Source of the DNA: Thiodiazotropha sp040506705
Lineage (GTDB): Bacteria > Pseudomonadota > Gammaproteobacteria > Chromatiales > Chromatiaceae
Direction of reading: 5' to 3'
Assembly: GCA_040506705.1 (NCBI GenBank)
Contig: JBEVWG010000058.1
Coordinates: 1-64,000, forward strand
Length of the DNA stretch: 64,000 nucleotides
Shown here: positions 17,801 through 27,576 of the stretch, piece by piece
Layout of the letters: each line of letters opens with the position of its first letter
Numbering within the stretch: the first letter of the stretch is position 1
Made by a program: the position numbers and the translations under genes
The notes under the pieces: model-generated
What the model was told of the DNA's origin: nothing
Database searches by the model: none
The model's input: only the letters and a program-made list of their open reading frames with translations

Positions 17801-19003
17801 TTGACTAAGCAGAATAAAATTCGAATCACTCGTTCAGTAACTATTCCTGATCCTATTAAAATCAGCCGATATCAGCGGTTGCCTGAATTGGGCCCCCGGA
17901 TACTCTTTTTCAGTGGTGGGACAGCACTGAATGGGGTCAGTCGGGTTTTAAAAAACTTCACCCATAACTCCATTCATCTGGTTACGCCATTCGATTCAGG
18001 AGGAAGTTCAGCAAAACTGCGTCAGGCCTTCAATATGCCTTCAATCGGTGATCTGCGTAGTCGCCTGATTGCATTGGCTGATGAGAGCGTAACGGGTCAT
18101 CCAGAGATCTACAATCTTTTCACTTACCGTTTCGACTCTGGCCTTAAACAGTCTGAGCTAATCAAGCAACTTGAAATGATCATACGCGGCCGGCATAAGA
18201 TGATCGAACCGATTCCTAATCCGATGAAGCGTATTATTCGCAATCTGCTCGGTTTTTTTTATGACGCAATGCCGGTGGATTTCGATCTGAATGGCGCGAG
18301 TATCGGTAACCTGATTCTGACCGGTGGCTATCTCAACAATCATGAACATCTCGATCCGGTGATCTTTCTGTTTGAAAAGCTGGTTGGAGTACAGGGAACG
18401 GTACGTGCTGTAGCCAATGTCAATTACCACCTGGCTGCGGAGTTGGAGGATGGGAGACGGGTGGTCGGCCAGCATCTGCTGACCGGAAAGGAGGTGTCGC
18501 CACTGACTTCACCAGTGACAGACCTCTCTTTTTCAAAGACGTTGCATGAGTATCAGCGGGTTAGCGTGAAATTACGCAAGAAGAATCAAAGGCTTATTCA
18601 GCAAGCTGAACTGATTTGCTATCCTCCGGGTAGTTTTTACTCCAGTCTTGTTGCGAATCTGCTACCACAGGGGGTCGGTGGTGCAATCGCAGCCAACGAT
18701 TGCCCTAAAGTGTTTATTCCAAATCAGGGTGAAGACCCTGAACAGATTGGTATGACACTCAATGATAGTTTACTGCAACTGATGCACTTTCTTAATGCTC
18801 ACCGACCTGAAGGGGGGGCTCCTGAGCAGTTATTGAATTTCGTATTGCTGGATAGTAGACGTGGCACTGTAAAAGCAGATATAGAGCACAGACTCTGGAG
18901 CGAATGGGGGATTCAGTTAATCGATGTACCCTTGATCACTCCTAAGAGTGAACCCTATTACGACGCTAACCTGTTGGTCTCAGTATTGCTTTCTTTAACC
19001 TGA
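17801..19003 (+). CDS. CofD/YvcK superfamily protein (resembles the GAK-system CofD-like group)
   Basis: A Rossmann-like protein of the 2-phospho-L-lactate transferase (CofD) / YvcK superfamily. Visible landmarks are FFSGGTALNGVSRVL near residue 35, TPFDSGGSSAKLR, the GDLRSRLIALA stretch, and NGASIGNLILTGGY near 165, where the family binds nucleotide or a phosphorylated substrate. The length of about 400 residues and the internal order recall the GAK-system CofD-like family. The ATP-grasp and kinase partners expected for that system are not in the window. The only in-frame start before the conserved region is TTG. Confidence 0.8.
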   Translation: MTKQNKIRITRSVTIPDPIKISRYQRLPELGPRILFFSGGTALNGVSRVLKNFTHNSIHLVTPFDSGGSSAKLRQAFNMPSIGDLRSRLIALADESVTGHPEIYNLFTYRFDSGLKQSELIKQLEMIIRGRHKMIEPIPNPMKRIIRNLLGFFYDAMPVDFDLNGASIGNLILTGGYLNNHEHLDPVIFLFEKLVGVQGTVRAVANVNYHLAAELEDGRRVVGQHLLTGKEVSPLTSPVTDLSFSKTLHEYQRVSVKLRKKNQRLIQQAELICYPPGSFYSSLVANLLPQGVGGAIAANDCPKVFIPNQGEDPEQIGMTLNDSLLQLMHFLNAHRPEGGAPEQLLNFVLLDSRRGTVKADIEHRLWSEWGIQLIDVPLITPKSEPYYDANLLVSVLLSLT

Positions 19004-19290
19004 AAACTCTCTTTCTTGTGGCAAGAAATAAAAACAGGTATCAATTTTTAAGCTATATACTAGGGTAGTGCTCCATACTAATGCGCGATTACAGCGTGAC
19101 ACCAAGCCATTGGCCGCCAGGCACGTGGTGCGGGTGATGGCTTGGCGTCTCGCCTTGCCTTGGTACACTAGGGATAGCCTGTGCTCTCAGTACGGGAGGA
19201 GATGATTTATCGGTCTAGTGGGCCGCAACGTGGCACTTTTTTTACCTGCTGTTATCGGTGGGATCAACATACACCTGTAGGTGCATTTTA
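19004..19290. other. Intergenic region with imperfect palindrome
   Basis: No gene. GACACCAAGCCATT (19098-19111) and GATGGCTTGGCGTC (19136-19149) pair at 12 of 14 positions, with a 24-nt loop. A short TTTCTTG/CAAGAAA hairpin lies at 19012-19028, just after the CofD-like gene. Confidence 0.45.
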
Positions 19291-20472
19291 ATGATTTTCA
19301 ATGGGTTGTTTGATTTATCTCTAATAGAATTTATTATCCTTACACTCTCTCTTACACATATTACAATAGTAGCGGTTACTGTATTTCTGCATCGTCATCA
19401 GGCCCATAAAGCTCTGACCCTGCATCCGGTCATAAGCCATTTTTTCCGTTTCTGGCTGTGGCTGACAACCGGTATGGTTACCCGGGAATGGGTAGCGATA
19501 CATCGTAAACATCACGCTAAATGTGAAACTGAGGATGACCCACACAGTCCTATGACCAGAGGGTTGAGCACAGTGCTGTGGCGGGGAGCAGAACTCTATA
19601 AAACAGAAGCTTCAAACCAGGATACTCTGGAACGTTATGGTAAGGGAACGCCAGACGATTGGCTGGAGCGGAATATCTATCAGCGTTACAACTTTTCAGG
19701 TATAGCACTGCTGCTTATCGTTGAGTTTATCTTGTTGGGGCCTGCAGGGATAACTGTCTGGGCTATACAGATGATCTGGATTCCATTCTGGGCTGCTGGA
19801 GTGATTAATGGCATTGGTCATTTCTGGGGTTATAGAAATTTTGAAATCCCAAATACATCGACAAATATTCTACCCTGGGGAATATTGATCGGCGGGGAGG
19901 AGCTGCATAATAACCACCATGCTTTCGGCAGTTCGGCTAAACTATCCAATCGATGGTTCGAATTTGATTTGGGCTGGTTCTATATCAAGCTCTTTTCTTA
20001 TCTGCGTCTGGCAAAGGTCCTCAAAGTGGCACCAAAACGTGCTTTTGTGGAAGAGCGGCCGCAGCTCGATATGGAGGCGATCAAGGCGCTGACAGTGAAC
20101 CGTCTGCAACTCTTCAGTGATTATCGTAGACGGGTCTTGAAGCCTGTTTTTCGAGCCGAGATTCGCCAGGCTGATAAACCTCTGCGTCGACTCTATCGCA
20201 GTGCTTTACGCCTGGTCAGGCGGGATGCTCTGTTATTGAGTGATAAAGATCGCAAGCAACTGCGAGATATTCTTGATAACAATAGTGCCCTGGACAATGT
20301 CTACCAGTTTAAACTTCGTCTTCAAAAGATCTGGGAGCAACATACCTCCAGTCATGAGAAACGTCTGGAAGCGCTCACACAATGGTGTGCTCAGGCGGAG
20401 GCCAGTGGGGTTGATGCACTACAGGATTTTGCCGCTTTTCTCAGGCGATATAGCATGACGCCACTGCGTTGA
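19291..20472 (+). CDS. Fatty acid desaturase (acyl-CoA/acyl-lipid delta-9 type)
   Basis: A membrane di-iron enzyme that inserts a cis double bond in acyl chains. All three histidine boxes are present: HRHQAH near residue 32, HRKHH near 71 and HNNHH near 208. Hydrophobic segments surround them. The C-terminal 130 residues are a charged helical extension. The 19291 ATG follows AGGTG at 8 nt; a GTG at 19258 would add 11 residues. The gene is monocistronic, with a strong hairpin 148 nt after its stop. Confidence 0.92.
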   Translation: MIFNGLFDLSLIEFIILTLSLTHITIVAVTVFLHRHQAHKALTLHPVISHFFRFWLWLTTGMVTREWVAIHRKHHAKCETEDDPHSPMTRGLSTVLWRGAELYKTEASNQDTLERYGKGTPDDWLERNIYQRYNFSGIALLLIVEFILLGPAGITVWAIQMIWIPFWAAGVINGIGHFWGYRNFEIPNTSTNILPWGILIGGEELHNNHHAFGSSAKLSNRWFEFDLGWFYIKLFSYLRLAKVLKVAPKRAFVEERPQLDMEAIKALTVNRLQLFSDYRRRVLKPVFRAEIRQADKPLRRLYRSALRLVRRDALLLSDKDRKQLRDILDNNSALDNVYQFKLRLQKIWEQHTSSHEKRLEALTQWCAQAEASGVDALQDFAAFLRRYSMTPLR

Positions 20473-20484
20473 ACCTAAAAAAAT

Positions 20485-20604
20485 CAGTTGACCGCTCCAT
20501 TCTAATCAGATCTGTATGCTACCAATAGCATAGTGATTTGGTGCGGCAGGGCCGGCACCCTACAATTCGTTGTTTGTCTGTGGCTGTTTTTAGCGGTCAA
20601 CTGC
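20485..20604. mobile_element. MITE-like element with nested REP copy
   Basis: The ends CAGTTGACCGCT (20485-20496) and AGCGGTCAACTG (20593-20604) are 12-bp perfect terminal inverted repeats around a 120-bp non-coding unit. The unit contains REP copy 2 in inverted orientation (20541-20563). The flank at 20469-20494 is repeated for 26 bp at the end of the window (63975-64000), so a second copy probably begins there. No transposase is present. Confidence 0.6.
20541..20563 (-). repeat. REP-like repeat, copy 2
   Basis: The sequence GTGCGGCAGGGCCGGCACCC followed by TAC is a variant, in opposite orientation, of the GTAGGGTG...GGCCCTGCC repeat. Confidence 0.6.
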
Positions 20605-20619
20605 AGAATCCAGGCTCAA

Positions 20620-20643
20620 CACCCCCCCTATAGGGGGGTGTTT
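20620..20643 (+). terminator. GC-rich hairpin terminator after the desaturase
   Basis: A C7/G6 stem closed by TATA, followed by GTGTTT on the plus strand. It lies between the convergent desaturase and valS genes and could stop both transcripts. Confidence 0.6.
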
Positions 20644-20659
20644 GTCCTGCAAAATACCA

Positions 20660-23545
20660 TCAGAGCTGTTGAATCTTTTCAAGCTGAGCTTTCAAACTCT
20701 CCAGCGCCTTAAGACTATCTGCCAGTTTATCCCGCTCTTTCTGAACCACTGCCTCGGGTGCCTTATCAACAAAATTGGGATTCGACAGCTTCTTCTCTGT
20801 CCGGTCAGCATCGTTTTGCAGACGAGTGATCTCTTTTTCCAGACGCTTAATCTCCGCCCCTTTATCGATCAGGCCTGCGAGAGGTATCAAAACTTTCATC
20901 TCACCCACCAGTGCAGTGGCGGATTCGGGTTCTGTATCTTCCGGGCCAAGGACCTCAATAGATTGGGTTTTCGCCAGAAAATCGAGAAATGGGCGATGTC
21001 GTTCAGCCAGGATCTGGTCATTGTCGTTGGCATTGGCTAGCAATACCGGTACCGGCTTACCGGGTGAGATATTCATTTCACCTTTGATTTTGCGAATTCC
21101 GAGGATGAATTGCATTACCCAAGCCATCTCAGTTTCCGCCTCTTCATCAATCAATGAGTTGCGGGAAGTAGGGAAGGGCTGATTCATAATCGTTTCTGAC
21201 GAATCGGCGGGATTGTCACTCCCCTTGGAAGCTGGAATCACACCAGCAATAGGTGCAATTCGCTGCCAGATCTCTTCAGTAATGAAGGGCATAACCGGGT
21301 GGGTGAGACGAAGCAGGTTTTCCAAAACCCTGACCAGAGTACGACGGGTTCCCCGTTTGGCCTCTTCAGATGCCTGATCATTGTTGAGTACCGGCTTACA
21401 AAGTTCCAGGTACCAGTCACAGTACTCGTTCCAGGTGAACTCATAGATCGCCTGAGCGGCATGGTCGAAACGATAGCCATCGATGGCATCAGCGACAGCC
21501 TGTTTGGTCTTTTGCAGACGGGAGAGAATCCAGCGATCCGCCAGAGAGCGCTCTAGCGAGGTGGGTAGCGCTGAATGGCCTGTTTTTACCTCACTGATTC
21601 CGCAGTCCTGACCCTCCACGTTCATCATCACATAGCGGGCAGCATTCCATAGTTTGTTGCAGAAGTTGCGGTAGCCTTCGATACGGCCCATATCGAGTTT
21701 GATATCACGCCCCGTGGCAGCCAATGCAGCAAAGGTGAAACGCATGGCATCGGTGCCGTAGGCAGGAATACCATCCGGAATACTCTTACGCGTCATTTTT
21801 TCGATCTTTTCAGCCAGATGAGGCTGCATCATGCCGCTGGTCCGCTTGCTGACCAGTGATTCCAGGTCGATGCCATCAATTACATCGATTGGGTCGAGCA
21901 CATTGCCCTTGGACTTGGACATTTTGTTGCCCTCGCCATCCCGCACCAGGCCATGCACATAGACCTCTTTGAATGGCACGTCATCCATAAACTTCAAGCC
22001 CATCATAATCATCCGGGCCACCCAGAAGAATATGATATCGAAGCCGGTTACCAGAACATTGGTAGGATAGAAATCCTTCAGGCGTTCAGTCTCTTCCGGC
22101 CAACCCAGCGTGGAGAAAGGCCACAGCGCGGAACTGAACCAGGTATCGAGCACATCCTCATCCTGTCGCAGTGGATAGTCATCTGCAAGATTGTGCTGGC
22201 TTCTGACTTCTGTTTCTGAGCGGCCTACATAGATATTGCCTTCATCGTCATACCAGGCTGGTATACGGTGTCCCCACCATATTTGACGGCTGATGCACCA
22301 ATCCTGGATGTTACGCATCCACTCGTAGTAGGTGTTCTTCCAGTTGTCGGGTACAAAACGGATCTTGCCACTCTCAACGGCCTCAATGGCCGGCTTGGCC
22401 AGAGGAGCAATCTTGACGTACCACTGATCGGTTAGAAAAGGCTCGATAACAGCACCAGAGCGATCTCCCCTGGGAACCATTAATTTGTGATCATCGATCT
22501 TTTCAAGAAGACCCTGAGCCTCGAGATCAGCAACCATTACTTTACGAGCCTCATATCGGTCAAGACCGATATATTTCTCAGGAATCAGTGCGCCTTCTTC
22601 CTCCTCATTTTGCCGAATTGCAGCATCGATGGTGAAGATATTGATCAGGCCACCATGAGCCTGCTTACTGACACTGACCTCATCCCGGTGACGCTGCCAG
22701 ACAGCATAATCGTTGAAGTCATGGGCTGGAGTGATCTTGACGCAGCCGGTACCGAACTCTGGATCGACATGCTCTTCATCGGCAATAATTGGAATACGGC
22801 GACCGGTCAGTGGCAGTTCCAGGAGTTCACCGATCATATGTTTATATCGTTCGTCGTTTGGGTTGACTGCCACTGCGCAGTCCCCGAGCAGGGTCTCTGG
22901 GCGGGTGGTGGCGACGATCAGATGACCCTGTCCATTGGTGAGCGGGTAACGCATATGCCACATGTGGCCGTTCTCTTCCTCGGAGAGTACCTCGAGATCA
23001 GAAACTGCTGTATGCAGTTTTGGATCCCAGTTGACCAGGCGCTTTCCACGATAGATCAGGCCCTCTTCATAGAGTCTGACGAAGACCTCCTTGACTGCAT
23101 CCGAGAGCCCATCATCCATGGTGAAGCGCTCGTGCTCCCAATCCAGGGAGGAGCCGAGGCGGCGCAGTTGGCGGGTTATATTGCCGCCAGACTCTTTTTT
23201 CCACTCCCAGATGCGCTCAATGAATTTTTCCCGCCCCAGGTCGTGACGTTTTTTCTGTTCCGCCTCAAGCTGGCGCTCCACAACCATCTGAGTAGCGATA
23301 CCTGCATGGTCAGTACCAGGTTGCCACAGGGTCTGGTCGCCCTTCATGCGGTGGTAGCGGATCAGGGTATCCATGATGGTGTTGTTGAATCCATGGCCCA
23401 TATGCAGACTGCCGGTGACATTGGGTGGGGGGATCATGATGCAGTAGCTATCACCGTCTCTCTTTTTCGGAGAGAAGTAACCGCGCGCTTCCCAAGTCTG
23501 ATACCAGCGTTGTTCAATGGCGTGAGGGTTGTAAGTTTTTTCCAT
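20660..23545 (-). CDS. valS: Valyl-tRNA synthetase
   Basis: Charges tRNA-Val. The class I motifs are clear: PNVTGSLHMGHG (HIGH equivalent, about 39-50) and KMSKSKGN (about residue 540). The editing domain lies between them. The last 65 residues form the coiled-coil arm typical of ValRS (EIKRLEKEITRLQNDADRTEKKL region). At 961 residues it is full length. A long antisense frame inside it (22487-23563) is a compositional shadow. Confidence 0.98.
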   Translation of the reverse strand: MEKTYNPHAIEQRWYQTWEARGYFSPKKRDGDSYCIMIPPPNVTGSLHMGHGFNNTIMDTLIRYHRMKGDQTLWQPGTDHAGIATQMVVERQLEAEQKKRHDLGREKFIERIWEWKKESGGNITRQLRRLGSSLDWEHERFTMDDGLSDAVKEVFVRLYEEGLIYRGKRLVNWDPKLHTAVSDLEVLSEEENGHMWHMRYPLTNGQGHLIVATTRPETLLGDCAVAVNPNDERYKHMIGELLELPLTGRRIPIIADEEHVDPEFGTGCVKITPAHDFNDYAVWQRHRDEVSVSKQAHGGLINIFTIDAAIRQNEEEEGALIPEKYIGLDRYEARKVMVADLEAQGLLEKIDDHKLMVPRGDRSGAVIEPFLTDQWYVKIAPLAKPAIEAVESGKIRFVPDNWKNTYYEWMRNIQDWCISRQIWWGHRIPAWYDDEGNIYVGRSETEVRSQHNLADDYPLRQDEDVLDTWFSSALWPFSTLGWPEETERLKDFYPTNVLVTGFDIIFFWVARMIMMGLKFMDDVPFKEVYVHGLVRDGEGNKMSKSKGNVLDPIDVIDGIDLESLVSKRTSGMMQPHLAEKIEKMTRKSIPDGIPAYGTDAMRFTFAALAATGRDIKLDMGRIEGYRNFCNKLWNAARYVMMNVEGQDCGISEVKTGHSALPTSLERSLADRWILSRLQKTKQAVADAIDGYRFDHAAQAIYEFTWNEYCDWYLELCKPVLNNDQASEEAKRGTRRTLVRVLENLLRLTHPVMPFITEEIWQRIAPIAGVIPASKGSDNPADSSETIMNQPFPTSRNSLIDEEAETEMAWVMQFILGIRKIKGEMNISPGKPVPVLLANANDNDQILAERHRPFLDFLAKTQSIEVLGPEDTEPESATALVGEMKVLIPLAGLIDKGAEIKRLEKEITRLQNDADRTEKKLSNPNFVDKAPEAVVQKERDKLADSLKALESLKAQLEKIQQL

Positions 23546-23960
23546 GGATCTCTTAATGGCTAAGCAGCAAAAAGGGAGTATTATATTTACCTGACGCCAT
23601 AATAGGTAGTGTTCAGACTACAATAATGGTTTTGGTCAATGGGAGACCCAGAAACGAGGGTGGTTTTCTCGCCAAGCCTCCTTATGAGGAGCAAGGGTAT
23701 GTTTGTCACCCCGCTGATTTCCAGATTCTCAATTCAGACCTGCTGTAGCGAACATGACCTTGATGTAAAGTGGAGTACATAACCTGCTTGATCTCAAACA
23801 GTGAGGTGATCAAAAAATGAAAACTACGCCACCCAGTTAGTCTCATAGGCAGAGAAAAGCTTTAGCTCGCGATTGATCAATCGCCTGAAACTAAATAAAC
23901 ACCGGACTTACAAAAAATACTAATCCGGACTCGATAAAATACCCAGGGGAGAACGACACC
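23546..23960. other. Divergent promoter region valS / ppdK
   Basis: 415 bp without a gene. No tRNA, riboswitch or clear hairpin was recognised. GGGGAG at 23944-23949 is the ppdK ribosome binding site. Confidence 0.4.
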
Positions 23961-26726
23961 ATGAGTCAAACAAGACATGTCTTTGCATTTCATGAGGGCG
24001 ACGGTAAAAACAAAAAACTGCTCGGTGGTAAAGGAGCAAACCTCTGCGAGATGACCCAGTTCGGGTTAAATGTTCCTCCTGGTTTCGTAATCAGCACGCA
24101 AGCCTGTCTAGACTTTCTGGCGAACGAGGAAAAAACGCTTCCCGGTACATTGATGGACGATGTGCAGTCAAATATGCGTCAGGTCGAGAAGTCCACTGGT
24201 AAAGGGTTCGGTGACCCTGCCAATCCGCTGTTGGTCTCCGTACGCTCAGGTTCCGCCATGTCGATGCCGGGGATGATGGATACGATTCTTAACCTGGGTC
24301 TGAATAGCAAAACCCTTGAAGGAGTAATTGAACAGACGGGTGACCCACGATTTGGCTATGACGCCTATCGTCGATTCATTCAGCTATTTGGCAAAGTTGC
24401 CTTGGGTGTATCCGATGAGGCCTTTGATAAAGAGTTTGATGAAGTCAAGCAAAATGCCCGTGTCAATGAGGATGTGGGCTTGTCTGCTGATGATTTGAAA
24501 GAGATCAGTGAACGTTTTCTCAAGGTCTTTGAACAAGAGACCGGGCGCCCCTTTCCAGAGGATCCCTATGAGCAGCTGGAAATCTCAATCAAAGCCGTTT
24601 TTGGCTCTTGGATGGGTAAGCGAGCGGTCGATTACCGCCGACAATTCAATATTACCCCGGAAATGGCAAATGGCACTGCGGTCAATGTCTGTACCATGGT
24701 ATTTGGTAATCGAGGTAATGATTCTGCGACAGGTGTGGCCTTTACCCGAAATCCGGGTACTGGTGAGAATAAACTTTTTGGTGAATATCTGGTAAACGCA
24801 CAAGGCGAGGATGTGGTTGCCGGTATCCGAACACCTAAACCGATCGCCCGTCTGGACGAAGAGATGCCGGAGATGGCGAAGCAACTGGAAGAGTTGCGCC
24901 AAAAGCTGGAGGAGCACTACAAGGAGGTACAGGATTTTGAATTTACCATCGAACGCGGCACCCTCTACTGTCTGCAGACCCGCCATGGCAAGATGAATGC
25001 GACCGCAATGGTACGCACCTCTGTAGAGATGGTTGAAGAGGAGTTGATCAGTCGTGAACAGGCTTTGTTGCGTATCGATCCTGCCTATCTTGAACAGATG
25101 CTCTATCCTCGCCTTAACAATGATGTAAAGGCTGAGGCCATTGCCCAGGGGCTACCAGCCTCTCCTGGTGCGGCAAGTGGTATTGCAGTATTTGACGCAG
25201 ATCGGGCTGAAATCATGGGCAAGGATCAGGGGCGGGAAGTTATTTTGCTGAGGGAGGAGACCAAGCCGGAAGATATCCATGGATTTTTCGCCTCGGAGGG
25301 TATCCTCACCAGCCGCGGAGGTAAGACTTCCCATGCTGCCGTTGTGGCTCGTGGTATGGGTAAACCCTGTGTGGCAGGTGCAGAGGGGATAACTGTTGAT
25401 GTACAAAGACGAGAGGCTATCGCCGAGGGTACTGTGATCCGCGAAGGGGACATGATCACTATCGATGGCAGCAGTGGTAATGTCTATCTGGGCAAGATCC
25501 CAATGGTCGAGCCCGATTTCACCGAGGAACTGAACCGACTACTACGTTGGGCCGATGAGGTTGCCTATCTGAGGGTGATGACCAATGCGGATACCGAGAC
25601 GGATGCCAAACGCGCACTAAAATATGGCGCCATGGGCATTGGGCTTTGCCGTACCGAGCGCATGTTCAATGCAGTTGACCGCTTGCCTGTGGTGATAGAA
25701 ATGATCGTGGCTGAAACCCCTGAACAGCGTCAGGCAGCTTTGGATAAACTACTGCCAATGCAGCGTGGGGATTTCAAGTCGATCCTGGAAGTTATGTCTC
25801 CCAGGCCAGTGACTATTCGTCTGCTCGATCCTCCTATCCATGAGTTCCTGCCATCAGAGCAGCAGTTGCTGCTTGACCTGGAAGAGTTACATCATCTGCG
25901 CAACTCAGTTCGCGGCATGAATGTCCTTGCCGGCAGCATGATGCTGTTACAGGATCCTGAGCATGCCAAACAAGAGGCTGACTCTCTACGTCACCTTGTA
26001 GATGAGAGTCTGGTCGAGAAGGCGATTGAAAAGAAGGAGACCATGCTGCGTAAGGTTCGGGTTCTGACTGAAACCAATCCCATGCTGGGACATCGTGGTG
26101 TGCGGTTAGGGATCACCTTTCCAGAGATTTACAGTATGCAGATTCGGGCAATCCTTGAGGCAACGGCGGAATGTGCCGCCAAAGATCTCGAAGTACATCC
26201 GCAGATGATGGTGCCCCAGGTATGTACCGTTGAAGAACTGAAACGGGTCAAAGTGATGGTGGATGAGATTCGTGCGGATGTGGAGGAGAAGTCTGGGCAA
26301 AAACTCAATTTCCGCTTTGGCACAATGATTGAGGTGGTTCGGGCCTGTATGCGAGCTGATTCATTGGCGGATGAAGCGGAGTTTTTCTCATTCGGTACAA
26401 ACGATCTGACCCAGGCGGTGTTCTCTTTTTCCCGTGAGGATGCTGAGAATAAGTTCCTGCCCATGTATAACCAGAACGACATACTCAAGGACAATCCCTT
26501 TGAAGTGCTCGATGAGAAAGGGGTCGGAAAACTGATGCAGCTGGCAGTGGAGTGGGGGCGTCAGAAAAAGACAGATCTCAGTGTAGGTATCTGTGGCGAA
26601 CATGGCGGGCATCCAAGCTCCATCGAGTTCTGCCATAGAGCGGGGTTGAACTATGTCTCCTGCTCTGCGCCACGAGTGCCGGTCGCCAGATTGGCGGCAG
26701 CTCATGCCAGTCTGATCAACAAATAA
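23961..26726 (+). CDS. ppdK: Pyruvate, phosphate dikinase
   Basis: Interconverts pyruvate + ATP + Pi and phosphoenolpyruvate + AMP + PPi, which helps gluconeogenesis or PPi-linked glycolysis. The N-terminal ATP-grasp domain starts with GGKGANLCEMTQFGLNVPPGF. The swivelling phospho-His domain has SRGGKTSHAAVVARGMGKPC, with the His near residue 457. The C-terminal PEP/pyruvate barrel ends with the Cys-containing NYVSCSAPRVPVARLAAA. At 921 residues it is complete and of the PpdK rather than PpsA type. It is transcribed alone. Confidence 0.97.
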   Translation: MSQTRHVFAFHEGDGKNKKLLGGKGANLCEMTQFGLNVPPGFVISTQACLDFLANEEKTLPGTLMDDVQSNMRQVEKSTGKGFGDPANPLLVSVRSGSAMSMPGMMDTILNLGLNSKTLEGVIEQTGDPRFGYDAYRRFIQLFGKVALGVSDEAFDKEFDEVKQNARVNEDVGLSADDLKEISERFLKVFEQETGRPFPEDPYEQLEISIKAVFGSWMGKRAVDYRRQFNITPEMANGTAVNVCTMVFGNRGNDSATGVAFTRNPGTGENKLFGEYLVNAQGEDVVAGIRTPKPIARLDEEMPEMAKQLEELRQKLEEHYKEVQDFEFTIERGTLYCLQTRHGKMNATAMVRTSVEMVEEELISREQALLRIDPAYLEQMLYPRLNNDVKAEAIAQGLPASPGAASGIAVFDADRAEIMGKDQGREVILLREETKPEDIHGFFASEGILTSRGGKTSHAAVVARGMGKPCVAGAEGITVDVQRREAIAEGTVIREGDMITIDGSSGNVYLGKIPMVEPDFTEELNRLLRWADEVAYLRVMTNADTETDAKRALKYGAMGIGLCRTERMFNAVDRLPVVIEMIVAETPEQRQAALDKLLPMQRGDFKSILEVMSPRPVTIRLLDPPIHEFLPSEQQLLLDLEELHHLRNSVRGMNVLAGSMMLLQDPEHAKQEADSLRHLVDESLVEKAIEKKETMLRKVRVLTETNPMLGHRGVRLGITFPEIYSMQIRAILEATAECAAKDLEVHPQMMVPQVCTVEELKRVKVMVDEIRADVEEKSGQKLNFRFGTMIEVVRACMRADSLADEAEFFSFGTNDLTQAVFSFSREDAENKFLPMYNQNDILKDNPFEVLDEKGVGKLMQLAVEWGRQKKTDLSVGICGEHGGHPSSIEFCHRAGLNYVSCSAPRVPVARLAAAHASLINK

Positions 26727-26828
26727 GTATCTAGATAAGTTACTGGGCCAGACAGATTGTCGAACAAAACAGACCAGCTAGGATCTACAACTTAGTAACG
26801 GTGCATTTTGGCGGCGAGATGTTGGCCC

Positions 26829-27401
26829 ATGACTTATTATGGTTATCCCCGACTTCCCTCTGCGTTCGGTAGCAAAAGTAATCTGAGCACAATGCAGGAT
26901 GCTGTTGATTATTTGAATGAAAAAGCTCAAGCCAAAATTCAGTTTAATGACGATGAAAAAGAGTTTCTAAAAGAGCTCTATGAAGCATTTGGATGGGTAG
27001 GATTGGCAAAAGGTATGCCGGAGGCGGCAGCGCTCGCAGATCATTATGTCAGTAGTGGTGGGGAACCACTTGAGATGGATTCTGAGCCTTATAAAGAGTC
27101 AGTGGTCGTAAATGACACTATGGATGCTATGAAATCCCATATTAAAGATTTAGCAGAAAATAATCAGATTGATAACGTATATGACTTTGAACCCTATTCT
27201 AAGGGGAGTAAGATTTCCGATCTGTTTTTAAATGAAAGTTTGATTCTAAAGCTACCAGATGGGTTGTCAGAATACATGGATTCTGGTTTAAGGATAGCTG
27301 AGCCGTTTAACTATCATGCAAAATGGACAGAGGTTTGGAGATGGTGTCTTGAAGCTCTTTTTATTTTCTTTATTGTTAATAGTTATCACTGCTTGTACTG
27401 A
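26829..27401 (+). CDS. Unknown soluble protein overlapping a lipoprotein gene
   Basis: Not recognised. About 190 residues, acidic and helix-rich in the first half. It has no signal peptide. Its hydrophobic C-terminus (ALFIFFIVNSYHCLY) is read from the same DNA as the next gene's signal peptide, so it may be a by-product of the overlap. A TTG at 26808 would add 7 residues, and an ATG at 26892 is also possible. The arrangement with a downstream small lipoprotein is reminiscent of effector-immunity pairs, but no toxin motif is visible. AT-rich composition sets it apart from ppdK. Confidence 0.6.
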   Translation: MTYYGYPRLPSAFGSKSNLSTMQDAVDYLNEKAQAKIQFNDDEKEFLKELYEAFGWVGLAKGMPEAAALADHYVSSGGEPLEMDSEPYKESVVVNDTMDAMKSHIKDLAENNQIDNVYDFEPYSKGSKISDLFLNESLILKLPDGLSEYMDSGLRIAEPFNYHAKWTEVWRWCLEALFIFFIVNSYHCLY

Positions 27402-27576
27402 TAATGACTGTGGATTTGATTTTGCAGCAGACCAAATACGCTTTGCTGATAGTGCAGAGAAGAATGGAATAAAATACTATCTCTACACAAGAACCGTAGG
27501 CTTTCAAGAAAAAAATGTGTTCTTCGAATTGTTTGACGAAAAACCGATTGACTACAATACTAAATTTTATCGCTAG
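27349..27576 (+). CDS. Small lipoprotein (TTG start)
   Basis: A TTG start at 27349 gives MKLFLFSLLLIVITAC, a classic lipoprotein signal with the lipobox Cys at 16, and a 75-residue product. GGAG lies 8 nt upstream. The alternative ATG at 27316 puts 11 polar residues before the signal, which is less likely. The mature part (YYLYTRTVGFQEKNVFFEL region) looks like a small beta domain. It overlaps the end of the preceding gene by 53 nt in another frame. Its function is unknown. Confidence 0.62.
   Translation: MKLFLFSLLLIVITACTDNDCGFDFAADQIRFADSAEKNGIKYYLYTRTVGFQEKNVFFELFDEKPIDYNTKFYR

Noticed and set aside
22487..23563. 358-codon open frame on the plus strand
   Set aside because: Entirely antisense to valS, which has full-length synthetase motifs; no recognisable domain and no ribosome binding site.
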